The notes beneath the pieces were generated by a model. The model was not told where the DNA came from, made no database searches, and saw nothing but the letters and a program-made list of their open reading frames with translations. Shown one piece after another: positions 1-9,709 of a stretch of 64,000 nt of DNA. Origin of the DNA: Clostridium pasteurianum BC1 (GTDB taxonomy: Bacteria; Bacillota; Clostridia; Clostridiales; Clostridiaceae); NCBI RefSeq assembly GCF_000389635.1, contig NC_021182.1, positions 868,001 to 932,000 on the forward strand. Reading direction: 5' to 3'. A program made the translations under genes and the position numbers. Position 1 is the stretch's first letter; each line of letters opens with the position of its first letter.

Positions 1-1
1 G

Positions 2-121
2 TTCATATCCTTTGAATTCCAAAGTAATGATACATTTAATCACTTCGTATTTAGGAAAAAATTTTTTGATATTAAAACGATACAAATAGATAATAGAGTA
101 GATTTAGAAAAAGTTAATTAG
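2..121 (+). CDS. C-terminal end of an unidentified protein (partial)
   Basis: An open frame enters from the left edge and ends at TAG 119-121, giving the last 39 residues of a protein that starts outside the window. The tail is rich in Phe, Asp and Lys and shows no motif I recognise. Its orientation and position directly before a glycosyltransferase suggest that it belongs to the same polysaccharide operon, but this is inference only. Confidence 0.45.
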   Translation, partial: FISFEFQSNDTFNHFVFRKKFFDIKTIQIDNRVDLEKVN

Positions 122-225
122 TAGTAACAGGGTATAAAAATTCGCTAGTACCATTAGGTATTTGCAGAAGAACATGTGCTATGGGACAAGCAAATAAAAA
201 ATGTTATAGAAGGGGGGGCTGATTA
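122..225 (+). other. Short gap with possible decayed gene end
   Basis: The gap before the first complete gene holds a frame reading roughly VFAEEHVLWDKQIKNVIEGG after two stops, which looks like the worn end of another coding sequence. The run of seven G at its end is the ribosome binding site of the following gene. No promoter is obvious. Confidence 0.25.
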
Positions 226-1410
226 ATGAAGATTTGTTTTATTATGACTAATATATTTAGTCTGGGTGGAGTACAAAGAGTTGTATCAGTTTTATCTAAT
301 GAATTAATTAAAAAAAATGAAATAGATATATTATGTATTTCAGAAAAACCAAAAGGCAATAATGATTTATATAATTTAGCCCTTGGAATAAATGTAGAAT
401 TTAATTATAGCTTAGTTAAAACTGATATATTTAGCAAAGTTTTTAGAAAAATAATTAAAAATATTAATATGAAAACTGGAATACTAAATAACGAATACTA
501 TTATAAAAAATTAATCAATGTGTATTTCCCTAATAAAGTTAGAGAAAACTTTGTGAAATACTTTAATAAAAAGCAATATGATATAATTATAGGGGTTGAG
601 GGTTTATTTAGTATATTACTAGGTTCAATTAAAGAGGAACTAAATTCAAAAGTTTTAGGATGGCAACATAATTCTTATGATGCATATTTAAAAAATCCAA
701 ATAGATATTTTTGGAATTTAGATGTCTTATTTAATAAATATATATGCAAATTAGATAAATATATAGTTCTAACTAATTATGATAAAGTTATGTACAAAAA
801 CGAAAAAAATATAGAAAGCGATGTAATATATAATCCACTTAGTTTTGAATCTAATGAAAAATCTACTTGTAGTAAAAAAAATGTTTTATTTGTTGGAAGA
901 TTGGTAGAACAGCAAAAAGGATTAGATTTACTTATACAAGCATTTAATAGAGTTTGTTTAAAAAATAAGGATTGGATATTAAAAATAGTTGGAGATGGAC
1001 CTGATAAAGAAAAATTAGAACAATTAATTGAAAATTTAAAGTTGTCTGAAAGGATTAAGATTGAACCATCTACAAGTAATATACAAGAATATTATTTAAA
1101 TTCTTCAATATTTGTTTCTTCATCAAGGTGGGAAGGATTTGGACTTGTAATAACTGAAGCTATGGAATGTGGATTACCAGTAGTGGCATTTGATAATTCG
1201 GGTCCAAGAGAAATAATAAACAAGAATTATGAAAATGGAATATTAGTACCGTGTGAAGATGTTGATTCATTAGCTAATGCAATACTTGATTTAATAAACA
1301 ACGAAGAGAAAAGAAAAAAGATATCCGAATTAGCTATAAATAGAGCAAAGGACTTTTCAATAAATAAAATATCCAGTGATTGGAATAACATTTTTAATTT
1401 ACTAATATAG
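226..1410 (+). CDS. Glycosyltransferase family 4 (GT-B fold)
   Basis: A 394-residue retaining glycosyltransferase, which would transfer a sugar from a nucleotide sugar to a lipid-linked oligosaccharide at the inner face of the membrane. The N-terminus has the GGVQRVV loop typical of the acceptor domain. The donor domain has FVGRLVEQQKGLDLL near residue 222 and the EGFGLVITE motif (E-x7-E) near 302-310, followed by GLPVVAFDNSGPREII. The length is normal for GT4. A G-run ribosome binding site precedes the ATG. It is the first complete gene of a same-strand series (226-7537) with short gaps, so it is probably one transcription unit. Donor and acceptor sugars cannot be told from the sequence. Confidence 0.9.
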   Translation: MKICFIMTNIFSLGGVQRVVSVLSNELIKKNEIDILCISEKPKGNNDLYNLALGINVEFNYSLVKTDIFSKVFRKIIKNINMKTGILNNEYYYKKLINVYFPNKVRENFVKYFNKKQYDIIIGVEGLFSILLGSIKEELNSKVLGWQHNSYDAYLKNPNRYFWNLDVLFNKYICKLDKYIVLTNYDKVMYKNEKNIESDVIYNPLSFESNEKSTCSKKNVLFVGRLVEQQKGLDLLIQAFNRVCLKNKDWILKIVGDGPDKEKLEQLIENLKLSERIKIEPSTSNIQEYYLNSSIFVSSSRWEGFGLVITEAMECGLPVVAFDNSGPREIINKNYENGILVPCEDVDSLANAILDLINNEEKRKKISELAINRAKDFSINKISSDWNNIFNLLI

Positions 1411-1433
1411 AATTTTAGGATAGGAGGTACACA

Positions 1434-2726
1434 ATGAGCGTAAGAAATTATATTATATTATTTGTATTGGCTATTATTATGCTTATTTTTAATAATTTAG
1501 TATATTTTAAAAATAAAAAATATAGAAATGTAATAATATTGTTACTTTCAATATGTTCAGCTATGTCAATTAAGCTTAATTATAATCAATCTATAATGGG
1601 AAAAGACCAATATTTATATATATCATTAACAGTACTTTTAATTGCGATGATAGCTATTTTTACTATTAATCATTATACAAAAAAAATTAGCTTAGATAAT
1701 TTTTTTATGATAATTTTTTTAGCATTAATTTTTGTACCTTACATAAATAATGAAATAAATGATACAGTTAGATTTTGGCTTGTAGCTAGTGTATATATAA
1801 GTATTTTTTTTATTGGAATTATATACAAAAATATTAAGGGATATGACTATAATAATATAACTAATTTTTTTAGTTATATTGCAATTTATAATGGATTGTT
1901 AGGAATAGCTCAATTTATAACAAATAAAAAATTATTATACGGACAATTTAATGATAATATTTACTATTATCAAGGAGGAGAAGCAGTAAAAAGAGTAGTT
2001 GGAATAGCAGGTACAAATAATGCGGGGGGAAATTTAGGATGTATATTATTTGCAATAGTATTCTTTAACTATGTAAAAAGAAAGAATAAAATTAATTTGA
2101 TTGCTCTTATATTAACTTCAATTTTCTCAATTTTAACATTAACTAGGATAGGCTATTTGGGGATAATTGTTATACTTTGTATTCATTTTATAATATCCAA
2201 ATGGAACTCAAAAGACAAAATATTAAGAAAAGTATTGACAATTATTATAGTTGCGATAGTAGTAGGACTAATATTAGCTATTTTTGGTAGTCAAATTTAT
2301 CATATACTTTTTGAACAGAGAGGAGATACTCAAGACTCAAGAGGAATTCAATTTCAATTCTTATTTAATAATATCATTAAACATAATAGCTTATGGAATG
2401 GCATTGGAACTGGACAATATACTTTTTATGCACTATATTCTCTTGGATATAATGATTTAGATATACATTCTCAATATATCAGCATATTGGTAGAAAATGG
2501 AATAATAATGTTTATATTATTTATTGTGTTAAATGTATATTTAATGATAGGTGCACTAAAAAAATGTGATAATAGAACAGAAATAGCATTTGTAATAAGC
2601 TTGTTTTTCGCTAATTTAATTGTTTGTAATTTTAATCCTAATCAATATTATATAGTAAATAATTTGCTATATTATTTACTAATGTATTGTTTTGTTTACA
2701 AGAAGAAAATTAAATCATTAACATGA
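1434..2726 (+). CDS. O-antigen/exopolysaccharide polymerase, Wzy-like
   Basis: A 430-residue integral membrane protein with about 11-12 hydrophobic segments and a large extracytoplasmic loop in the second half (around residues 290-340), the layout of Wzy polymerases. The loop contains the sequence GIGTGQYTFYA followed by DIHSQYISILVENG, similar to the H-x-x-Y/L-x-x-L-x-E-x-G motif of the Wzy_C/O-antigen ligase family. Wzy joins lipid-linked repeat units on the outer face of the membrane. An AGGAGGT ribosome binding site lies 7 bases before the ATG. It sits between two glycosyltransferases and upstream of a flippase, as in Wzx/Wzy-dependent clusters. Wzy proteins diverge strongly, so this call rests on topology and context. 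Confidence 0.8.
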   Translation: MSVRNYIILFVLAIIMLIFNNLVYFKNKKYRNVIILLLSICSAMSIKLNYNQSIMGKDQYLYISLTVLLIAMIAIFTINHYTKKISLDNFFMIIFLALIFVPYINNEINDTVRFWLVASVYISIFFIGIIYKNIKGYDYNNITNFFSYIAIYNGLLGIAQFITNKKLLYGQFNDNIYYYQGGEAVKRVVGIAGTNNAGGNLGCILFAIVFFNYVKRKNKINLIALILTSIFSILTLTRIGYLGIIVILCIHFIISKWNSKDKILRKVLTIIIVAIVVGLILAIFGSQIYHILFEQRGDTQDSRGIQFQFLFNNIIKHNSLWNGIGTGQYTFYALYSLGYNDLDIHSQYISILVENGIIMFILFIVLNVYLMIGALKKCDNRTEIAFVISLFFANLIVCNFNPNQYYIVNNLLYYLLMYCFVYKKKIKSLT

Positions 2727-2752
2727 AATAAATAGATGGAGGAGGTGATTTA

Positions 2753-3775
2753 TTGATTAAAGTAAGTATAATAATACCTATATATAATGTAGAGGCTTAT
2801 TTAAGAAAATGCTTAGATAGTGTGATAAAACAAACATTTAAAGATATAGAAATAATTTTAATCAATGATGGATCTTCTGATAATAGTTTAAATATATGCA
2901 AAGAATATTCTAACAAAGACAAAAGAATTAAAATAATAGATAAAAGAAATGAAGGGGTCTCTAAGGCGAGAAACGTAGGGCTTTTATGTGCTAGGGGAGA
3001 GTATATTTCTTTTGTAGATTCAGATGACTGGATAGAACTTAATATGATTGAAGAACTTTATAATTCAGTATCGTCTAATAATGCAGAATTTTGTATGAGT
3101 AATTATATAAGAGAAAACGAAAGTAAAAGTCAATATGTAGATGCTAATATAGAACTTAAAAAACTACAAGATAATGAGATAAAAGAGTACTTGTTGATTC
3201 CATTAATAGAAAGAGAAAATAATCAAAAGGAACATATTTTAGCGAGCTTTAGGGGACCTTGGGGAAAGCTTTTTAAAAGAGATATAATAGAAAAATATAA
3301 TATAAAATTCAAAAAAGATTTAATTGTAGGAGAAGATTTTATCTTTAATCTAGAATTCCTAGTTTATATAAATAAAGCTGTTATAAATGAAGGATTTTAT
3401 TATCATTATTTAACTAATAGTAATTCCATAACTATGAAATATAAGAAGGATTGTTGGAGATTAATCTATAGAAATACAATTTTATATTTAGAAGATTTTT
3501 TAAAGAAGAATAATTTATATTTAGAAGCTAAGGATAAAGTAAATAAATTAATTATAAAATATTTTTTAATGTCCGTAATAAATGAAGGAAGCAAAGATAA
3601 TATTAAAATAAAAGTGGAAAAAATAAATACAATTAAAGAGATGTGTGAGGATAAAATTATTATGGATGCTCTTGAAAGTGTTGATTTGAATTTATATGGG
3701 AAAAAAAATAATTTTATTTTATTTCTAGCAAAATATAGACTTAAATATTTAATTTATATATTTAGTGTTATGTAG
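2753..3775 (+). CDS. Glycosyltransferase family 2 (GT-A fold)
   Basis: A 340-residue inverting glycosyltransferase. The N-terminus VSIIIPIYNVEAYLRKCLDS is the standard GT2 opening, NDGSSDNS (about 38-45) binds the nucleotide, and FVDSDDW (about 88-94) carries the metal-binding DxD. A WGKLFKRDII segment and a GEDFIFN motif near the middle fit the usual acceptor and catalytic-base region. The start is TTG, supported by GGAGGTGA eight bases upstream. It would add one sugar of the repeat unit at the cytoplasmic face. A paralogue with the same opening follows at 3867; the two differ enough to be separate activities rather than a recent duplication. Confidence 0.9.
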   Translation: MIKVSIIIPIYNVEAYLRKCLDSVIKQTFKDIEIILINDGSSDNSLNICKEYSNKDKRIKIIDKRNEGVSKARNVGLLCARGEYISFVDSDDWIELNMIEELYNSVSSNNAEFCMSNYIRENESKSQYVDANIELKKLQDNEIKEYLLIPLIERENNQKEHILASFRGPWGKLFKRDIIEKYNIKFKKDLIVGEDFIFNLEFLVYINKAVINEGFYYHYLTNSNSITMKYKKDCWRLIYRNTILYLEDFLKKNNLYLEAKDKVNKLIIKYFLMSVINEGSKDNIKIKVEKINTIKEMCEDKIIMDALESVDLNLYGKKNNFILFLAKYRLKYLIYIFSVM

Positions 3776-3866
3776 AAAATATAAGTAACTTGAAGAGAGT
3801 AAGAAGACAATCTAAATAAGTTCATAATAATATTGTGCTAAATGAAGTGTATTATGGAGGAGATTA

Positions 3867-4847
3867 ATGAGTAAAATAAGTATAATAGTTCCTATATATA
3901 ATGTAGAAAAATATCTTGAAAAATGTCTTGATTCAATATTAGGACAAGCTTTTAAAGATTTTGAATTAATATTAGTTGATGATGGCTCACCTGATAATTG
4001 TGGAAGTATATGTGATAGATATTTAAAACTTGATTCTAGAATAAAAGTCATACATAAAGAAAATGGAGGCTTAAGCTCTGCAAGAAATGCAGGATTAGAT
4101 ATCGCAGTTGGAGAATATATTGGATTTGTAGACAGCGATGATTGGGTAGATGCAAATATGTATACGAGGTTATATTCTATAGCTAAAGAAACTGATGCAG
4201 ACATAGTTCAATGTAGATTTAAAAAATCTTATGATGAAAAAATAAATAATATAAAGACTAATACCAATAAATTTGAATTAATAGATAAGTTTAAAGCTTT
4301 AAATAATCTTATTGCTTATGGTGAAATGCATGTTCAAATGGTTGTAGCTTGGAATAAATTGTATAGGAAAAGCTTATTTAATGAAATTAGATTTCCAAAT
4401 GGAAAGATACATGAAGATGAATTTACAACATATAAACTTTTGTATAAGTCAAACAAAGTAGCTTTAACAGAAAACGAGCTATATTATTATAGGCAAACGT
4501 CTAATAGCATAATGAATGCTAAGTTTAATAAGAAACGTTTGGATTATTTAGAAGCTTTAGAGGAAACATTAAGCTTTTTTAAGAAAGTAAATAATGAATA
4601 TTTATATAATATGACTACAATCAGATATGTTGATAATTTAAAGAAATATTATTTTAAATGCGAAGATTTACTCCAGGATAATGAAGAAACTTTGAGAAAA
4701 ATTAAAAATAACTATGATGAAATTTTTAAAGAATATATATCTAATAGTAGTTTTGGGGTTAAAAATAAGTTGCTTGGAATATTCTTTTTTATAAATCCAA
4801 AGGCTTATAAAATTTTACAAAGTTTAAGAGGTAAACAGGCATACTAA
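3867..4847 (+). CDS. Glycosyltransferase family 2 (GT-A fold)
   Basis: A 326-residue GT2 enzyme with ISIIVPIYNVEKYLEKCLDS at the N-terminus, VDDGSPDNC for nucleotide binding, GGLSSARNAGLD, and FVDSDDWVD (about 86-94) for metal binding. The HEDEFTTYKL segment near residue 190 matches the E-D catalytic-base region of this branch, typical of capsule galactosyl/glucosyl transferases such as EpsJ/WaaB-like enzymes. It has GGAGGAG as ribosome binding site. A 91-base gap separates it from the preceding GT2, and it is followed after 27 bases by the flippase. Exact sugar specificity is unknown. Confidence 0.9.
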   Translation: MSKISIIVPIYNVEKYLEKCLDSILGQAFKDFELILVDDGSPDNCGSICDRYLKLDSRIKVIHKENGGLSSARNAGLDIAVGEYIGFVDSDDWVDANMYTRLYSIAKETDADIVQCRFKKSYDEKINNIKTNTNKFELIDKFKALNNLIAYGEMHVQMVVAWNKLYRKSLFNEIRFPNGKIHEDEFTTYKLLYKSNKVALTENELYYYRQTSNSIMNAKFNKKRLDYLEALEETLSFFKKVNNEYLYNMTTIRYVDNLKKYYFKCEDLLQDNEETLRKIKNNYDEIFKEYISNSSFGVKNKLLGIFFFINPKAYKILQSLRGKQAY

Positions 4848-4874
4848 ATATATATAATTTTAGGAGTAAGAAAT

Positions 4875-6428
4875 ATGAAAAATAAACAATTATCAATAAA
4901 TATGATAGCTAATATATTTGCATTTGTTGTGAATATAGGTATTAACTTTTTTTTTACACCATATTTAATTAAGACTATAGGAAAGGAAGCGTATAGTTTT
5001 TTTCCTTTATCAACTAACTTTATAGGATATGTTAATATAATTACAGTTGCATTAGATTCTATGGCAAGTAGATTTATAACAATTAAGATTCACGAGAATG
5101 ATAATGAGCAGGCTAATAGATATTTTAATTCTGTCTTAATAGCTAATACAGTGCTTGCATTATTAGTTACAGTACCATCAATAGTATTTGTATTATTTAT
5201 GAATAAAATTTTACATGTACCTATTGCGATATTAAGAGATGTAAAATTTCTATTTGGTTTTGTATTCTTTGGAATGATATTAAGTATATTAACATCAGTC
5301 TTTGGAATTGCAACCTTTGCAAAAAATAGATTGGATTTATCTTCTAAAAGAAATATAGAATCTAATTTTATTAGAGTTATAAGTTTAATTTTTATGTTTA
5401 GCTTGTTTAGACCTAGTGTATCATATGTTGGAGTTGCAAACCTTATAGTTATTATATTCATATTATTTACAAATATATATTATACAAAAAAATTATTACC
5501 GAAAGTTACTATACATAAAAAGTATTTTGATTTTAAGGCTATTAAAGTATTACTTTCATCTGGAGTATGGAATTCAGTAAATCAGTTAAGTATGGTATTG
5601 TTAACTAGTTTAGATTTATTAATAGCAAATATTTTTATAAATGCAACAGCAGCAGGAGAATATTCTATAGTTAAAACTGTTCCTAATTTTATGCAACAGC
5701 TAGTAGGAATGTTAGTAGCAGTTTTTGTTCCTCAATTTACAATATTATATGCACAAAAAAAACACGATGAGCTATTAGATAATATTAATAAATCCATTAA
5801 ATTTATGGGATTACTTATAACAATACCTATAGCCTTTTTAATTATATTTGGAGATACTTTTTTTAAATTATGGGTGCCAAGTGAAAATGCCAGTAAATTG
5901 TATCTGTTATCAAACCTTACTATTATTCCTATGATAGTCACTGGTAGTATAAATACAATATTTAATGTGTATACAGTTACAAACAAATTAAAAATACCAG
6001 CTTTTGTTCTACTTATAACGGGGATTATTAATACATCTGTAGTTTTTATACTCCTTAAAACTACTAATCTGGGACTTTTATCAATTCCAATAACTTCATT
6101 TATTATAGGATTATTAAGAAATTTGATTTTTACACCAATATATGCCGCTAGATGCTTGGAAGTAAGATGGAATACTTTTTATAAAGCCATAGCTAGAGGG
6201 TGTATTTGTGCATTGACAATGATGGTATTATGCTATGTGGTTAAGCATGGTTTTAATATAAATTCATGGATTAAGCTTATAATAGCAGGGGGTGTATGTT
6301 CAATAATTTCTTTAATTATTAATATGTTTATTGTATTTAAAAAAGAAGATAGAAATGAAATTATGAAAACTATTTTTACATTATTGCATATAAAAAAGAT
6401 AAAATTAAAAAGTGATGAGAGTATATAA
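4875..6428 (+). CDS. Polysaccharide flippase, Wzx/MOP superfamily
   Basis: A 517-residue membrane protein with about 12-14 hydrophobic helices along its whole length. The N-terminus NMIANIFAFVVNIGINFFFTPYLIKTIG fits the opening of RfbX/Wzx polysaccharide transporters, including the conserved TPYLI-x-x-hG pattern. It would flip the undecaprenyl-diphosphate-linked repeat unit to the outer face for Wzy. It lies in the middle of the glycosyltransferase genes, with a GGAG ribosome binding site before the ATG. The length agrees with the family (about 480-520). Confidence 0.88.
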   Translation: MKNKQLSINMIANIFAFVVNIGINFFFTPYLIKTIGKEAYSFFPLSTNFIGYVNIITVALDSMASRFITIKIHENDNEQANRYFNSVLIANTVLALLVTVPSIVFVLFMNKILHVPIAILRDVKFLFGFVFFGMILSILTSVFGIATFAKNRLDLSSKRNIESNFIRVISLIFMFSLFRPSVSYVGVANLIVIIFILFTNIYYTKKLLPKVTIHKKYFDFKAIKVLLSSGVWNSVNQLSMVLLTSLDLLIANIFINATAAGEYSIVKTVPNFMQQLVGMLVAVFVPQFTILYAQKKHDELLDNINKSIKFMGLLITIPIAFLIIFGDTFFKLWVPSENASKLYLLSNLTIIPMIVTGSINTIFNVYTVTNKLKIPAFVLLITGIINTSVVFILLKTTNLGLLSIPITSFIIGLLRNLIFTPIYAARCLEVRWNTFYKAIARGCICALTMMVLCYVVKHGFNINSWIKLIIAGGVCSIISLIINMFIVFKKEDRNEIMKTIFTLLHIKKIKLKSDESI

Positions 6429-6496
6429 GTTATGATTCAGATTAGAATAGAATTAATTTAAAATGCTTAAATTAATAAAAAATGGGGGGAATAAAT

Positions 6497-7537
6497 TTGA
6501 GATTAAAAGAAAAGGTGAAAAAAATAATTATAATTATCTTTAGCATAAAAAAAATAAATAAATATAAAGAATATAAACATCAAAAAAAGATCATATATTT
6601 GTTATCACCTTTACACGGAAATATGGGAGATCAAGCTATTGCATATGCAACTTTAAAATTCTATCAAGAACAATTTTCAGATTATAAGATTATAGAATTC
6701 GACAGAGATAGTATATATTCAGAATATTTTGCTATAAAAAATTGTTTAAATAAAGATGATATTATTGTTTTACATGGTGGTGGTAACATGGGTAATCTAT
6801 ATATGCAAGAGGAAAAACCACGACGTTTTATTATAAATAATTTCAGAGATAACAAAATAATATCTATGACTCAAACAATTAGTTTTACAAATGATGAATT
6901 CGGAAAAAAGGAAAAAGAAAAAACTCAACAAATTTATAACAAAAATAAGAAATTAATTTTATTAGCTAGAGAAGATACTTCATATAATGAAATGATTAAA
7001 TTATTTACTGTAAATGTAATTAAGGTGCCTGACATAGTATTTTACCTTGCAGATACAATGGATAGTGACAAGAATAGAACTCTTATTACTACATGTTTAA
7101 GAAGCGATAAAGAATCTATTTGGAAAAATAAGAAGGATAAATTTAAGGATAGGTTGCAATCAGAATATAATGATGTATTTATATATGATACTGTAATAAA
7201 TAGGCAAGTTACATTTAAATCTAGGATACCTGAATTAAATACTATGTGGGATAATTTTAAAAAATCAAAAGTAGTAGTAACAGATAGATTACATGGTATG
7301 ATATTTTGTGTAATTACTAAAACACCATGTATAGCATTAAAATCCCTTGATCATAAAGTAGTAGAAAGTTATAAGTGGATTAAAGATTTAGACTATGTAG
7401 AATTAGTTGATGATTTAGATTATGATAAATTAAAACCTATTATAGAGAGATTTAAATTAAAACAAGTTAATGAGGAATTAGGATTTAAATATAAATATTA
7501 TGATAAATTAGCTAAAACATTAAAAAATTACATATAG
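6497..7537 (+). CDS. Polysaccharide pyruvyl transferase family protein
   Basis: A 347-residue protein of the polysaccharide pyruvyl transferase/CsaB-like family, which adds pyruvate ketals (from PEP) to sugars or acts as a GT-B-like sugar transferase. Seen: HGNMGDQAIAYAT near the N-terminus, VLHGGGNMGNLY, ISMTQTISF, and the C-terminal TDRLHGMIFCVITKTP, all family hallmarks. An ATG at 6482 is in frame, but it lies just before a G-run (6485-6489) that is itself the likely ribosome binding site, so TTG 6497 is preferred. The gene ends the first same-strand series, and degenerate DNA follows. It suggests that the polymer carries pyruvyl groups. Confidence 0.85.
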   Translation: MRLKEKVKKIIIIIFSIKKINKYKEYKHQKKIIYLLSPLHGNMGDQAIAYATLKFYQEQFSDYKIIEFDRDSIYSEYFAIKNCLNKDDIIVLHGGGNMGNLYMQEEKPRRFIINNFRDNKIISMTQTISFTNDEFGKKEKEKTQQIYNKNKKLILLAREDTSYNEMIKLFTVNVIKVPDIVFYLADTMDSDKNRTLITTCLRSDKESIWKNKKDKFKDRLQSEYNDVFIYDTVINRQVTFKSRIPELNTMWDNFKKSKVVVTDRLHGMIFCVITKTPCIALKSLDHKVVESYKWIKDLDYVELVDDLDYDKLKPIIERFKLKQVNEELGFKYKYYDKLAKTLKNYI

Positions 7538-7916
7538 TTATCTTTATAGTAAATCTAGCTTGAGAGGCGTTACAACACTTTCTAAGTTAGGAATTATTAA
7601 CATTAACAATAATATAAATAGAGGTTTGTTTTTTAGCAATACTTGAATAGCAAGAAGATTTGGTTCTAATGTGAGTAAGGCTTTGAATAAATTGCTTTTA
7701 ATTCCTACTTATTATATGGACATATTTTAAAAAACTTATGAAGCTAGAAAGAATTTTCTTAATAATACAACATTACAATCAGCTAAGTTTGATGTTTCAG
7801 ATACTGTTTATGCTGATGTTGAGTCTTAGGTTCAACGGAACAAAACATATCTGGTATTACAGGCCGTGTGGGGCAAGTTATTATAATATAGAAAAAATGC
7901 TATGGAGGGGTGGGAA
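7538..7916 (+). other. Decayed, non-coding stretch
   Basis: No intact gene is seen. Fragments such as RFGSNVSKALNKLLLIP (about 7660) and NNTTLQSAKFDVSDTVYAD (about 7760-7830) read like protein but are broken by stops and frame changes, so this looks like an old gene in decay rather than a designed leader. The last bases supply the GGAGGGG ribosome binding site of the next gene. Confidence 0.4.
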
Positions 7917-8519
7917 ATGAGAGAAAAAGATATTCTACGATATAATATTTATGCTGATTTTTATAGAGCTTATGGAGCAAAAGTATCTAAAAAGCAAATT
8001 TTAAAACTGCTTTTTAGATTTTCTAATCAAGGTCCAAAATACATATTTTACATGCGATTAGCAAATTATTTTAAAAAAACTAATAAAAATTTATTTCGTA
8101 TGATATTATCTATACATTTAAACAGAATGTCAGTTAAACATGGTGTTGAAATTAGTTATAAAAGTAAAATAGGTGAAGGTTTATCAATACCCCATTTTAA
8201 CAACATTATTATGGGCGAAAATGTTGTAATAGGTAAAAACTGTACAATATTGCAAGGTACAACCATTGGTTCTAATCTTTTTAAATCTAGATATAAAATT
8301 GCCACAATTGGAGATAATGTCTTGATAGGTGCAGGTGCTAAAATAATTGGACCCATTACAATAGGAAATAATGTTACAATTGGAGCAAATTCAGTAGTTA
8401 CAACAGATATACCTAATGATGTTGTGATAGCTGGATCACCTGCTAAAATAATAAGTTATAAACCAGCTATAGAAATAGGAACTGATTATAAAAAATTTGA
8501 CGAGTTTATTAAGAAGTAA
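7917..8519 (+). CDS. Serine O-acetyltransferase-like hexapeptide acetyltransferase
   Basis: A 200-residue left-handed beta-helix acetyltransferase. It has a helical N-terminal part (about 1-70) and then hexapeptide repeats with [LIV]-G-x4 spacing: IGEGLSIPHFNNIIMGENVVIG, the loop with GTTIGSN, and IGDNVLIGAGAKIIGPITIGNNVTIGANSVVTTDIP, ending VIAGSPAKII. This is the CysE/sugar-acetyltransferase layout; in capsule clusters such proteins usually O-acetylate a sugar with acetyl-CoA. An in-frame ATG exists at 7902, but it overlaps the GGAGGGG ribosome binding site, so ATG 7917 is preferred. Being flanked by decayed DNA on both sides suggests a survivor of a larger rearranged set. Confidence 0.85.
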   Translation: MREKDILRYNIYADFYRAYGAKVSKKQILKLLFRFSNQGPKYIFYMRLANYFKKTNKNLFRMILSIHLNRMSVKHGVEISYKSKIGEGLSIPHFNNIIMGENVVIGKNCTILQGTTIGSNLFKSRYKIATIGDNVLIGAGAKIIGPITIGNNVTIGANSVVTTDIPNDVVIAGSPAKIISYKPAIEIGTDYKKFDEFIKK

Positions 8520-8740
8520 AATATAATTATTTAACAAATCTAAAACACAGGATTAGTTTTAACCCAAAGTTCTGGTGAATATGTTGATTTTTTTGAGTTT
8601 GTACATAATGTTACAAAAACATAAATAAAAGTTTATTCAACTACAACTGGAATAAAATGAGTAAATGTTTTTTAGTTGTATTGCTCAATAGGTGCTAATG
8701 CTTAAATAACTGTCACTAATTAAATCGCAATATTACTATT
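8520..8740 (+). other. Gap with possible gene remnant
   Basis: No intact gene. One frame reads TQSSGEYVDFFEFVHNVTKT and, after stops, VYSTTTGIK and SIGANA, suggestive of a worn extracellular or beta-rich protein, but I cannot identify it. The stretch ends just before a stem-loop at 8741. Confidence 0.3.
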
Positions 8741-8787
8741 GTTAGCATCTTATAGAAATTTTAATTAAATTCTGCTAAGATGCTAAC
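8741..8787. terminator. Strong stem-loop, likely terminator
   Basis: A perfect 12-base inverted repeat, GTTAGCATCTTA (8741-8752) and TAAGATGCTAAC (8776-8787), with further AT pairing inside the loop. It overlaps the stop of the decayed IS3-type transposase (minus strand) and follows the acetyltransferase gene on the plus strand. It could terminate either, or be part of the insertion element end. Confidence 0.5.
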
Positions 8788-9464
8788 AAAATTTTATATT
8801 TATCCCTAAATTGAGATGGTGTCATATATCCTGATGCCTGATTTTTCCTGTTTCTATTATAGAAAACTTCTATATACCAAAGTATATCACGACGAGCTTC
8901 TTCACGTGTTGCGTATTGTTTCCGGTATAGCATTTCGCATTTTAGGGAACTTCTCCCTTACATTAGAAAGCCTTTTATCAAGCCCGTAAATACATTTGTT
9001 TTGATTATAGCTATCTTTTGCAGTTTTTAATATTTTATCGTTTTCAATTTTTCTTTTACTTTTGGAGTTATTTTGCCAATTGTAATAAACACTCTGTGAT
9101 ACATGAAATAATTTGCCCATCTTTTGCAACCGAATGCACAGAGCATTGATTTTTTATAGATTTATAAATTATCTTCGGTTGTCCTGAACAAAGAGTTCAG
9201 CAGCAGCTTTTTTTAATATATCAACAGAATCCTCCAAATCGTCAATTCTTTGCTATTTCTCTTTAAGTTCATGCCCAAGTTCATCAATTCTTGATTTTTC
9301 AGGATCATGTTTTCTATTATCTCTATTATCTCTATTAATTCAATCTCTTAATGCTTGATCACTTATACCAAGATAACACTACTTACAGACCTGCCTTCTT
9401 TATCTACTAATCTCACTGCATCAGCTTTAAACTGACTATTATACCTCTTACCGTTATTTGACAT
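8775..9464 (-). pseudogene. Decayed IS3-family transposase (OrfA/OrfB)
   Basis: On the minus strand from ATG 9464 the sequence reads MSNNGKRYNSQFKADAVRLV, the start of an IS3-type OrfA with helix-turn-helix. It soon breaks by frameshift and stops. Further along it reads as a central OrfB segment (GKLFHVSQSVYYNWQNNSKS and CIYGLDKRLSN) and the classic OrfB ending ATREEARRDILWYIEVFYN followed by NQASGYMTPSQFRDKYK before TAG at 8775-8777. The integrase core with its DDE residues is largely missing (about 700 bases remain of an expected 1.2 kb). It is therefore an inactive, internally deleted insertion sequence. Confidence 0.85.
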
Positions 9465-9544
9465 TTCTCTCTTCCCTCCATATGGTTATTATAGCTAACT
9501 CATAAGTGTACTGCAATTCGAGTATAAGCTACTTTATAAGTGGT

Positions 9545-9709
9545 GTAAAAAAAGATTACACAAGTGTTAAAAGCGCTGTTGTTTGTATTGAAAATAACGG
9601 TGTTTTAGAAGCGAATGTAAACAGATTAAAAATGATAAAACGTTCTATGTTTGATTAGAGCTGGTTTTCAACTATTAAGAAAAAAGATATTATCAAATAT
9701 TTGAAATAA
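9545..9709 (+). pseudogene. C-terminal remnant of an ISL3-type transposase
   Basis: A 54-codon frame ending TAA at 9707-9709 reads SAVVCIENNGVLEANVNRLK then MIKRSMFD, a stop, and further KKKDIIKYLK. This matches the conserved ISL3 transposase ending (NG-hhEG-hVNRLKhhKRxMYGRAxhxLLxKRhL) with one in-frame stop and loss of the GRA residues. The rest of the element is absent, so it is a dead fragment next to the IS3 remnant. Confidence 0.7.

Noticed and set aside
7738-7920. A 60-codon frame before the acetyltransferase
   Set aside because: It runs through decayed sequence and over the ribosome binding site of the next gene, without a start signal of its own.
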